The notes below the pieces were generated by a model. It was not told where the DNA came from and did not search any database. It saw only the letters and a list, made by a program, of their open reading frames with translations. A DNA stretch of 5,043 nucleotides from CAYGZM01 sp964354365 (GTDB lineage Bacteria > Planctomycetota > Phycisphaerae > Sedimentisphaerales > Anaerobacaceae): NCBI GenBank assembly GCA_964354365.1, contig CAYGZM010000236.1, positions 1 to 5,043 of the forward strand, in the 5' to 3' direction. The position numbers and the translations under genes were made by a program. Numbering within the stretch: position 1 is the stretch's first letter; every line of letters begins with the position of its first letter. Below, piece after piece: positions 1 to 4,105 of the stretch.

Positions 1-203
1 TGAATCACTGGAAGAATTACTCCGCCGCCTACACGCGCCAATACGTTCAGCCCGTCCTCTACAACCGCGCCGGCTTGGTGGACATTCCCAAGCAAACCGA
101 GGACGTCGCCGCCGACGTGCAGATGGCGCGCGACTGGAAGCCCGGCACCATTGATGAAACCCAGATCAAGCGCTCCGGCACGGAGGCGGGATTCAGGAAG
201 TGA
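1..203 (+). CDS. C-terminal end of an unidentified protein (partial, enters from the left edge)
   Basis: The frame starting at base 3 is open for 66 codons and ends at TGA 201-203. The peptide begins NHWKNYSAAY, contains the stretch QTEDVAADVQMARDWKPG, and ends TEAGFRK. Its codons favour G or C in the third position, as expected for a real gene in this genome, and the end is hydrophilic without a membrane segment. I do not recognise the family. The neighbourhood of secreted carbohydrate-active proteins makes a hydrolase or oxidoreductase of the same kind possible, but nothing in the visible residues proves that. The N-terminal part lies outside the window. No terminator-like hairpin is visible after the stop, and a new ATG follows 30 bases later. 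Confidence 0.7.
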   Translation, partial: NHWKNYSAAYTRQYVQPVLYNRAGLVDIPKQTEDVAADVQMARDWKPGTIDETQIKRSGTEAGFRK

Positions 204-232
204 GTTGAGACACCCGTACACTATTCGTCAAC

Positions 233-328
233 ATGAAAAAGACCATCGCCTTAATCGGCGCGCTGTTGTGCAGCCTGTCCGAAGGGCGGCGACCGAGATG
301 CTCTTCAAATTCAGCAGTTTCAATATGA
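233..328 (+). pseudogene. Signal-peptide stub of a truncated gene
   Basis: An ATG at 233 opens a 31-codon frame ending at TGA 326-328. The first 15 residues, MKKTIALIGALLCSL, have the lysine-rich start and hydrophobic core of a Sec signal peptide, possibly a lipoprotein one because of the Cys at 13. From about base 278 the frame turns into low-quality sequence (SEGRRPRCSSNS) with no sign of a mature protein. In another frame, bases 279-332 read as PKGGDRDALQIQQFQYE and a stop, which could be the C-terminal tail of the same or another gene. I infer an internal deletion or frameshift near 278-282 that left only the export signal. There is no clear Shine-Dalgarno sequence before 233. A chance short ORF cannot be excluded. 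Confidence 0.45.
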
Positions 329-335
329 GTAGTTC

Positions 336-351
336 CTATTTGGAGAAATAG
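336..351 (+). promoter_or_regulatory. Hairpin presenting the ribosome binding site of the DUF5060 gene in its loop
   Basis: CTATTT (336-341) and AAATAG (346-351) are perfect inverted repeats. They enclose the four bases GGAG (342-345), the best Shine-Dalgarno match for the ATG at 354, with 8 bases between. The stem is short and AT-rich, so it would be weak at most temperatures. The GGAG decides the start choice for the following gene. Whether the hairpin itself matters is unknown. Confidence 0.4.
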
Positions 352-353
352 AA

Positions 354-928
354 ATGAGAACCACACAAAAGAAATTGTCTTTCTTGGCCCTGTCAATGGT
401 TTTGATCAGCGGGCAACATAGCTTATCAGCCGCTTCGGTTGAAGGGGCGTTGAAGGCATGGTATCCGGTTACCATTACATTCACTGACAAACAGGCCAGT
501 GAAACGGAGGCAACCTTCTGAGATCATCGACTGGATGTAACGTTCAGCAAAGGTGACAAGTCGATGCGGGTGCCAGGATATTTTGCTGCCGACGGCAACG
601 CGGCGGAGTCCTCAGCCACCAGCGGCAACAAATGGCGGGTAAAATTTACGCCTAACGAGGCCGACGTATGGACTTATTCCGTCTCATTTCTTGAGGGGCC
701 GCAGATCGCGGTTCCGGCTGACAGCAGTCCGACTGCGGGGAAATCGGCCGGTGCTCCCGACGGAGAGAACGGCTCATTTACCGTGCAGCCTGCGGACCCT
801 GACGCGCCGGGCTTTTACGGCAAGGGTATGCTTGTTTATGTTGGCGAGCACTACCTGCAGTTTCAGGGCAGCAAACAGTGGTTCGTCAAGGCCGGACCGG
901 GAAGCCCGGAAGACTTTTTCGGCTACCG
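354..928 (+). pseudogene. DUF5060-domain glycoside hydrolase, N-terminal part, with in-frame TGA and lost 3' end
   Basis: The start ATG at 354 has GGAG at 342-345. Residues 1-27 are a signal peptide (MRTTQKKLSF, then a hydrophobic stretch ending LSAAS). The next part, GALKAWYPVTITFTD, is the first strand of the DUF5060 beta-sandwich found at the N-terminus of large secreted glycoside hydrolases. TGA at 519-521 interrupts the frame after 55 codons. The same frame then continues with DHRLDVTF, VPGYFAADGNAAE, SATSGNKWRVKFTP, WTYSVSF and FVKAGPGSPEDFFGY, which are characteristic DUF5060 blocks. Frame and homology agree on both sides of the stop, so this is a nonsense change or a short in-frame loss, not a frameshift. 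Homology stops near base 926, where opposite-strand xylanase sequence begins, and the catalytic barrel is absent. The open frame runs on to 1037 through unrelated sequence. A separate start at ATG 564 lacks a ribosome binding site. The domain call is confident; the gene is not functional as read. Confidence 0.85.
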
Positions 929-1036
929 ACAGAAACTGGTCGAAGCGATTCTTAAAGCCTTTGGGATCCTGTTTACAAACGATATATTGAATGAAGATCC
1001 GACAGGAGTTGTATCCGAGTCCTTTGGCCCAAGCTA
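915..1036 (-). pseudogene. Xylanase-like glycoside hydrolase, middle piece (downstream of the IS630 insertion)
   Basis: Read on the minus strand from 1034 down to 915, forty codons encode AWAKGLGYNSCRIFIQYIV, then CKQDPKGFKNRFDQFLSVAEK. This matches the early barrel region of secreted proteins annotated as 1,4-beta-xylanase or GH5-like cellulase-superfamily enzymes, in which an alpha helix, a G-x-N-x-x-R-x-F strand and a D-P-x-G-F-K-x-R-x-D-x-F-L helix follow one another. The piece continues the one at 2218-2454: the codon ending that piece (CTA, Leu) and the first here (GCT, Ala) become adjacent when the IS and one TA copy are removed. Homology ends at about 915, where plus-strand DUF5060 sequence takes over, so the catalytic part of the barrel with its glutamates is missing. 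Family recognition is from memory of conserved text; the exact GH family is uncertain. Confidence 0.8.
1035..1036. repeat. TA target-site duplication, left copy
   Basis: The dinucleotide TA lies immediately outside the left inverted repeat of the IS630 element. The matching copy is at 2218-2219. IS630/Tc1-family elements insert at TA and duplicate it. Taking out one copy restores the interrupted reading frame, which confirms the boundary. Confidence 0.9.
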
Positions 1037-1048
1037 AGTAGAAACGCA
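1037..1048 (+). repeat. IS630 left terminal inverted repeat
   Basis: AGTAGAAACGCA is identical to the reverse complement of 2206-2217. A weaker match continues for about three more bases inward (AAA against TAA). Transposase is expected to bind and cut here. Confidence 0.92.
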
Positions 1049-1103
1049 AAATGATTCATACAAGAAGTCCCATTTTGACGACCTTGTTAGTAATGAGAAT
1101 GAA

Positions 1104-1118
1104 GGCGGTGGAACCGCC
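1104..1118 (+). promoter_or_regulatory. GC-rich hairpin abutting the IS630 transposase ribosome binding site
   Basis: GGCGGT (1104-1109) and ACCGCC (1113-1118) form a perfect 6-bp, 5-GC stem around GGA. The Shine-Dalgarno sequence GGGAGG (1119-1124) starts at the next base, six bases before the ATG at 1130. A stem directly against the Shine-Dalgarno could hinder ribosome loading and keep transposase low. The structure is visible in the sequence; the effect is inferred. Confidence 0.5.
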
Positions 1119-1129
1119 GGGAGGTTGTC

Positions 1130-1657
1130 ATGGGACGAACAATAAGAATGACAGATACCCAATGGGACCAGTTGGATCATATGCGAATGAGCACGCCATC
1201 GGCCGATGTCTTTCGCAACTGCACGATTATTTTGATGTCCGCCGTGGGCCGTTCCAAAGCCTCGATTTCGAACGACCTGGGCTGTTGTACGGATACTGTC
1301 GCGCGTGTGCGCAGACTGTACCGAAAAGGTGGTGCCAAAGCCTTGCTCCCGATCAAGCCGCCGGGGCGACCCAGCCGGGCTACGCCGGAGTTTATCAATC
1401 AGATGAAAAAGGCAATACAAGCCAATCCTCTGACTCTGGGATATGGTTTTTCCACCTGGTCTGTGGCAAGGCTGGCCCAGCATCTGGCCAGGGTAACAGG
1501 GATTCGGTTCGGCGACGATCAATTGCGAAGGCTCCTGCACGAAGAAGGATTTTCCATCCATCGGCCCAAGCATACCCTCAAGGGCAAGAGGGACGAAAAG
1601 GCATACGAAAAGGCCAAAAAAGACCTTGGCGGCTTGAAAAAAAGCGATGAGAGATGA
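1130..1657 (+). CDS. IS630 transposase, N-terminal DNA-binding half (ORF A)
   Basis: The 175-residue product carries the DNA-binding part of an IS630 transposase. A first helix-turn-helix lies at about residues 38-62 (GRSKASISNDLG, then VARVRRLYRKGG), followed by a G-R-P linker near 79-81. A second winged-helix region at about 108-140 (WSVARLAQHLARV, then QLRRLLHEEGFS) leads to HRPKHTLKGKRDEKAYEKAK, the usual lead-in to the DDE domain. The start at 1130 is fixed by GGGAGG at 1119-1124. The frame ends at TGA 1655-1657, after the A7 run at 1637-1643, and has no catalytic domain of its own. Dropping one A joins Leu169-Lys-Lys to Ala and then to ORF B Met1, giving a 355-residue protein of normal family length. 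The protein would bind the element's ends as the fused form. Confidence 0.93.
   Translation: MGRTIRMTDTQWDQLDHMRMSTPSADVFRNCTIILMSAVGRSKASISNDLGCCTDTVARVRRLYRKGGAKALLPIKPPGRPSRATPEFINQMKKAIQANPLTLGYGFSTWSVARLAQHLARVTGIRFGDDQLRRLLHEEGFSIHRPKHTLKGKRDEKAYEKAKKDLGGLKKSDER
1637..1643 (+). other. A7 run: candidate slippage site, or an indel, joining the two transposase frames
   Basis: Seven consecutive A lie in ORF A as AAA-AAA-A. ORF B is in the +1 frame relative to ORF A and is open only from 1638, because TGA at 1635-1637 closes it just before. The switch must therefore occur between 1638 and 1657, at or just after this run. Loss of one A (or gain of two) in the transcript by polymerase slippage gives a continuous product. 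A fixed extra A, or a sequencing homopolymer error, would look the same. Confidence 0.55.
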
Positions 1658-2198
1658 TGCCGAGGAGGCTCTGGTTTTTCAAGATGAGATGGAAATCCAT
1701 CGGCATCCTACGTTGACACGGATGTGGGGACCTGTGGGCCAGCAGCCCGAGATTCCCGCTCCTGGCAAGAACGAAAAGCGGGTAGTTTATGGTGGGGTAG
1801 ACTACAAGAGCGGCGGGATCACCTACACTGTAGCGAAGACTAAAAGCGGGCAGAACTTTCTTGTCTTCTTGCTCGTGCTGGCAGCGGCGTATGCTGGGCG
1901 AAAGGTTCGGCTGGTGTGCGACAATGGGCGGTTCCATCAAACCAAAGCGGTGCGGCAATGGCTCAAAGAGCATCGAGATCAGATTCGGGTGTTTTGGTTG
2001 CCGCCGTATTGTCCGAGCTTGAACATGATCGAACGGCTGTGGGGTCATATCAAGCGTACGGTATTGGCCAATGTGTTGTTTGTCACGATGGACGATTTGG
2101 TCGCTGCGTTTCGCCGCGGCGTCGCCCGCATCAACGGCCATCGAAACAGAATGGACTTCATCTTCAATCATGATGATGTTCACAAAAAGGCTGCATGA
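1647..2198 (+). CDS. IS630 transposase, C-terminal DDE catalytic half (ORF B)
   Basis: This frame carries the DDE_3-type integrase fold. The catalytic residues are Asp13 (ALVFQDEMEI), Asp92 (RLVCDNGRFH) and Glu129 (PPYCPSLNMIERLW), all present. There are 36 residues between Asp92 and Glu129, two more than the DD34E spacing of Tc1 and many IS630 elements. The frame overlaps ORF A by 11 bases, with the first ATG at 1647 lying before the ORF A stop. There is no convincing Shine-Dalgarno for that ATG, so fusion by slippage at the A7 run is likelier than separate translation, though translational coupling is possible. The stop at 2196-2198 is 7 bases before the right inverted repeat. The domain itself looks intact and would be active if joined to the DNA-binding half. 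Confidence 0.93.
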   Translation: MRDDAEEALVFQDEMEIHRHPTLTRMWGPVGQQPEIPAPGKNEKRVVYGGVDYKSGGITYTVAKTKSGQNFLVFLLVLAAAYAGRKVRLVCDNGRFHQTKAVRQWLKEHRDQIRVFWLPPYCPSLNMIERLWGHIKRTVLANVLFVTMDDLVAAFRRGVARINGHRNRMDFIFNHDDVHKKAA

Positions 2199-2205
2199 TG
2201 GTTTA

Positions 2206-2217
2206 TGCGTTTCTACT
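2206..2217 (-). repeat. IS630 right terminal inverted repeat
   Basis: TGCGTTTCTACT is the exact reverse complement of the left repeat at 1037-1048. It marks the right end of the element and borders the second TA copy. Confidence 0.92.
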
Positions 2218-2219
2218 TA
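2218..2219. repeat. TA target-site duplication, right copy
   Basis: This TA matches the copy at 1035-1036. On the minus strand it forms the last two bases of a Leu codon (CTA, 2220-2218) in the interrupted xylanase-like gene. Confidence 0.9.
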
Positions 2220-2454
2220 GTTCCCGTTCCATAGTGTTGGGATCAAACGTCTCAGTTTGCCACATTTCTGTGTCGTTCACTGCGGTACTGGGTAAGAAAT
2301 TAAAGCCGAAAAGCCAAGGCTGCTTCGCGTACCATTCCCATGCCTTGGCTTCAGGCCATCTTGTAACTGGATCTGAGGATTCGGCTGAAAGCAAGCTGGC
2401 CATTCCAAACAGCGAGATACACCCTGCGATGCTCCATACACTCATTCTTATCAT
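2218..2454 (-). pseudogene. Xylanase-like secreted glycoside hydrolase, 5' piece, disrupted by IS630
   Basis: Minus-strand reading from ATG 2454 gives MIRMSVWSIAGCISLFGMAS and LLSAESSDP, a signal peptide with likely cleavage after LLSA. The mature start follows, with conserved blocks RWPEAKAWEWYAKQPWLFGF, NFLPSTAVN, EMWQTETFDP and TMEREL. These blocks are typical of the N-terminus of secreted GH5-like proteins annotated as 1,4-beta-xylanase, where W-L-F-G-x-N begins the barrel. Export and action on plant or algal polysaccharide outside the cytoplasm are expected from the family. Seventy-nine codons survive before the insertion; the next forty are at 915-1034. As the DNA stands, the frame runs into the element and stops at 2203. 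The frame also has ATGs at 2472 and 2445. I prefer 2454 because of GAG six bases upstream and the signal-peptide shape, but this is not certain. Confidence 0.82.
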
Positions 2455-2472
2455 CTGAAACTCAGTAATCAT

Positions 2473-2596
2473 TTTCGAAGCTCTACAATGTTTAGCCTCT
2501 CGGCGGTTGCGTCGTGCAATTTGAATGCTGATTCGTTAGAGTGAACTTTCGCACTTTTCAACTGGCTAATTTCAATGAGCTATAACCAAAAACATA
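2473..2596. other. Intergenic sequence between two divergent broken genes
   Basis: This 124-base stretch lies upstream of the xylanase-like gene (minus strand) and upstream of the IS701-like transposase (plus strand). It should contain the xylanase promoter and, somewhere to its right, the left end of the IS701-like element. I see no strong -10/-35 pair, no clear inverted-repeat terminus and no convincing small ORF. The element's left boundary cannot be fixed because its right end is gone. Confidence 0.4.
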
Positions 2597-2643
2597 CCAA
2601 CCTTCCGAAGAATTCTTTTGAAACAGAAAGAAAGGAAGGCTGG
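2597..2643 (+). promoter_or_regulatory. Hairpin covering the ribosome binding site of the IS701-like transposase
   Basis: CCAACCTTCC (2597-2606) pairs with GGAAGGCTGG (2634-2643) at nine of ten positions, across a 27-base loop. The right arm contains the Shine-Dalgarno AGGAAGG (2633-2639) that serves ATG 2645. In a transcript entering from outside the element the Shine-Dalgarno would be buried. In one starting inside the loop or later it would be free. Many insertion sequences use such a structure to block transposase expression from read-through. The pairing is seen; the role is inferred. Confidence 0.5.
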
Positions 2644-3487
2644 CATGGATATTTCGACTGCTATATCGACATGGACGGGCATAATCCAATACTTTTTCCC
2701 GGTGTTCACCGCGCCAACAGCGGGCATCTTTATGAGTCTGGTAACCGGCTGGGTGCTTTGTACGGCCAAACGCACAATCACAGGCATTGTGCCCTTCGCC
2801 GACCCGCAAGGCCACAGAACCCACGATGCCTATCACCGCTTCTTCCCAGATGCGGCCTGGGCAACCAGCCAACTGTGGAAGCTGCTGACCCTTCTCTTGG
2901 TGAAGATATTTTATCCCAGCGGCGTCATACCAACCGATCTGGACGACACGCTCTTTCGCCACAGCGGGCGCAAGGTCAACGGCACCGGCTGGTGGAGAGA
3001 TGCCCTTCATTCGACTGGCGGCTGCGTAGTCTATGCCTGGGGTCTGAACCTGGTGGTCCTTACCTTGAGAATACACCCGCCCTGGGGCGGCGAACCACTG
3101 GGATTGCCGATCAATATAAGACTCCACAGGAAGGATGGCCCAACATTGATAGATCTGGCCCAGGAGATGTTGGCGCAGGTCGCCCAATGGCTGCCGGAGA
3201 GGCGGTTTCACTGCCACTGCGACGGATTCTTCGCTTCTTTGGCCGGACGAGACATACCCAACACACATCTGACCTCTCGTATGCGTCGGGATGCAAACAT
3301 TTACGAACTGCCGGCCAAGAACAGAACCAAACGAAGGGGGCGTCCCCGCAAAAGGGGCAGCAAGTTGCCCGCCCCGGAGCAGATGGCCAAGCGAGTGCGA
3401 AACTGGAAACTGGTAGAGACGCTCCAACGAGGCAATATCAAGAAGCGACTGGTCTATTGCAGAAATGTCGTCTGGCATCTTGTGGGC
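2597..3487 (+). mobile_element. Partial IS701-like insertion sequence, right part lost
   Basis: The region holds the 5' leader and about the first 270-280 codons of an IS701-like DDE transposase. The left coordinate is a minimum, set at the leader hairpin, since no terminal repeat could be identified. The right coordinate is the latest possible end of transposase homology, because lpxB sequence is certain from about 3488. The 3' end of the transposase and the right inverted repeat are missing, so the remnant cannot move itself. Confidence 0.65.
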
Positions 3488-3730
3488 TGGTGGCTGATAA
3501 AGACGAAGTATTTGTCTTTGGTCAACATACTGGCGGGGAAGGAGCTGGCGCCGGAGTTTATGCCGTACTTCACTTCGATAGAGCCTATCGTTGAAAGCAT
3601 TGAGCATTTCCTAAGAGACAAGGACAAGCTGGCGCGACTGAGCAGGGAGCTGACGGAGCTGACTAAACCGTTGGCCGAGAAGAAGGCCGGCGAAGAGGTC
3701 GCTCGGATTGTCGCGGAAATGCTCGATTGA
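2645..3730 (+). pseudogene. Chimeric ORF: IS701-like transposase N-terminal part fused in frame to the LpxB C-terminus
   Basis: AGGAAGG (2633-2639) fixes the start at 2645, giving 361 residues. Residues 1 to about 270 resemble DDE_5/IS701-type transposases: HRTHDAYHRFFPDAAW near 58-73; VIPTDLDDTLFRHSG near 94-108 with the first catalytic Asp (one of 98, 100, 101); WWRDAL and YAWGLNLVVL; then FHCHCDGFFASL near 188-199 with the second Asp at 193. A basic patch, KNRTKRRGRPRKRG, lies near 225-238. The conserved W-S-I-E block that holds the catalytic Glu should follow, but the sequence turns into LpxB instead, so catalysis is lost. The join lies between codons for residues 270 and 281 and keeps frame. 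An intact ORF this long could be translated, but neither parent activity is expected. Either a recombination event or a misassembly could have made it. Confidence 0.82.
3452..3730 (+). pseudogene. lpxB: C-terminal fragment of lipid-A-disaccharide synthase
   Basis: The last 80-90 codons of the chimeric ORF read VWHLVGWWLIKTKYLSLVNI, then LAGKELAPEFMPYFTSIEP, and end in a charged helix closing at ARIVAEMLD. The block K-x-K-Y-x-S-L-V-N-I-L-A-G-x-E-L-x-P-E-F is characteristic of the LpxB C-terminus. LpxB is the GT19 enzyme that joins UDP-2,3-diacylglucosamine and lipid X in lipid A synthesis at the inner membrane. About 300 N-terminal residues of the usual ~380 are missing. The stop is TGA 3728-3730. 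An EamA-type transporter start follows after 55 bases on the same strand, suggesting an original lpxB-transporter operon. One residue looks off: Trp replaces the basic residue I expect after WHLVG. The remnant cannot be active; lipid A synthesis would need another lpxB copy elsewhere. Confidence 0.85.
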
Positions 3731-3785
3731 ACGTGTGGTCTTCCAGTCTTTGCATAAACCCATCCTCGGTGTCCGGGGAGACTTT

Positions 3786-4012
3786 GTGAACCAAAGCTCG
3801 AATATACGAAGATTTGATGTGACGGCGACTATGGCGGCCATCGGTGCGATGTCCTTCTGGGCGCTGGGGCCTATATTCATAAAGTATCTCACGGGGCATC
3901 TCGATGCGTGGACGCAGAATCTGCTGCGTTATTCGGTGGCCTGCGTGTTCTGGCTGCCGTTCCTGGCCCTTTCGGCTCGCAGAAAGAGGCTCGATGCAAG
4001 GGTGTGGCGGCG
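3786..4012 (+). pseudogene. EamA/DMT-superfamily transporter, N-terminal quarter only
   Basis: A GTG start at 3786 is supported by GGGGAG at 3775-3780, five bases upstream. The first 76 codons give a short cytoplasmic start (MNQSSNIRRF), a first membrane helix at about 12-35 (AIGAMSFWALGPIFIKYL), the loop TGHLDAWTQNLLRYS, a second helix at about 47-63 (VACVFWLPFLALS) and a basic loop RRKRLDARVWRR. The W-A-x-x-x-x-x-x-K-x-L and R-Y-S pattern is typical of EamA-domain drug/metabolite exporters, which normally have ten helices and about 290-300 residues. After VWRR the frame continues only with unrelated sequence to a stop at 4071-4073, so eight helices are lost. It follows the lpxB remnant by 55 bases and was probably cotranscribed with it. 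A start at the in-frame ATG 3831 is less likely because it has no ribosome binding site. Confidence 0.83.
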
Positions 4013-4105
4013 AGTATCAACGCCGGGTTTACGACAAAGGGACGACTTGACATACAGGAGCTCCAAAAACTGATAGAAATTGCCGGCGGTTCACGGTTTG
4101 TGGGT
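4013..4105 (+). pseudogene. Unidentified internal coding fragment between two breakpoints
   Basis: From 4013 the frame carrying ATC at 4016 reads SINAGFTTKGRLDIQELQKL and then IEIAGGSRFV before entering the antisense of the neighbouring isomerase gene. The peptide looks like genuine protein: a helix with regular charge spacing followed by a glycine turn and a strand start, as in alpha/beta barrels. It is in a different frame from the transporter, so a breakpoint at about 4010-4015 is likely. A resemblance to HisA-like barrels crossed my mind (G-x-L-D-x-x-x-L-x-x-L-x-x-x-x-G), but it is too short to claim. The right boundary is vague because the opposite-strand gene stops at 4091. Confidence 0.35.

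Larger units (their letters stand above)
1037..2217 (+). mobile_element. Complete IS630-family insertion sequence, 1181 bp
   Basis: The element is bounded by the inverted repeats AGTAGAAACGCA (1037-1048) and their complement (2206-2217), with TA at each side. It contains one transposase gene in two overlapping frames (1130-1657 and 1647-2198) and nothing else. Length, terminal repeats, TA target and the DDE motifs all fit the IS630/Tc1-mariner group. It sits inside a minus-strand xylanase-like gene, with its transposase oriented against that gene. The clean ends and near-complete transposase suggest a fairly recent insertion, because the host gene pieces still join without a single indel. Confidence 0.95.

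Noticed and set aside
564..1037. Independent gene starting at ATG 564
   Set aside because: The ATG lies inside the DUF5060 domain, has no ribosome binding site, and the frame simply continues the gene starting at 354 beyond its TGA. Past 928 it reads through antisense xylanase sequence.
1075..1103. Promoter for the IS630 transposase (TTGACG at 1075-1080)
   Set aside because: The -35 match is good but no convincing -10 lies 16-18 bases downstream, so I do not list it as a feature.
1034..2183. Two long minus-strand frames within the IS630 element (1034-1573 and 1578-2183)
   Set aside because: They are shadows of the transposase frames, with no conserved features of their own.
2480..2560. Possible integron attC-like site (CGTTAGAG near 2535 with short inverted segments)
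   Set aside because: Only one end resembles an attC core. The opposite end lacks the complementary core and the central arms do not pair well.
2558..3607. A 349-codon minus-strand open frame opposite the IS701-like transposase
   Set aside because: It has no ribosome binding site or family-like motifs and exactly shadows a well-supported transposase/LpxB frame. The long opening follows from the codon use of the sense gene.
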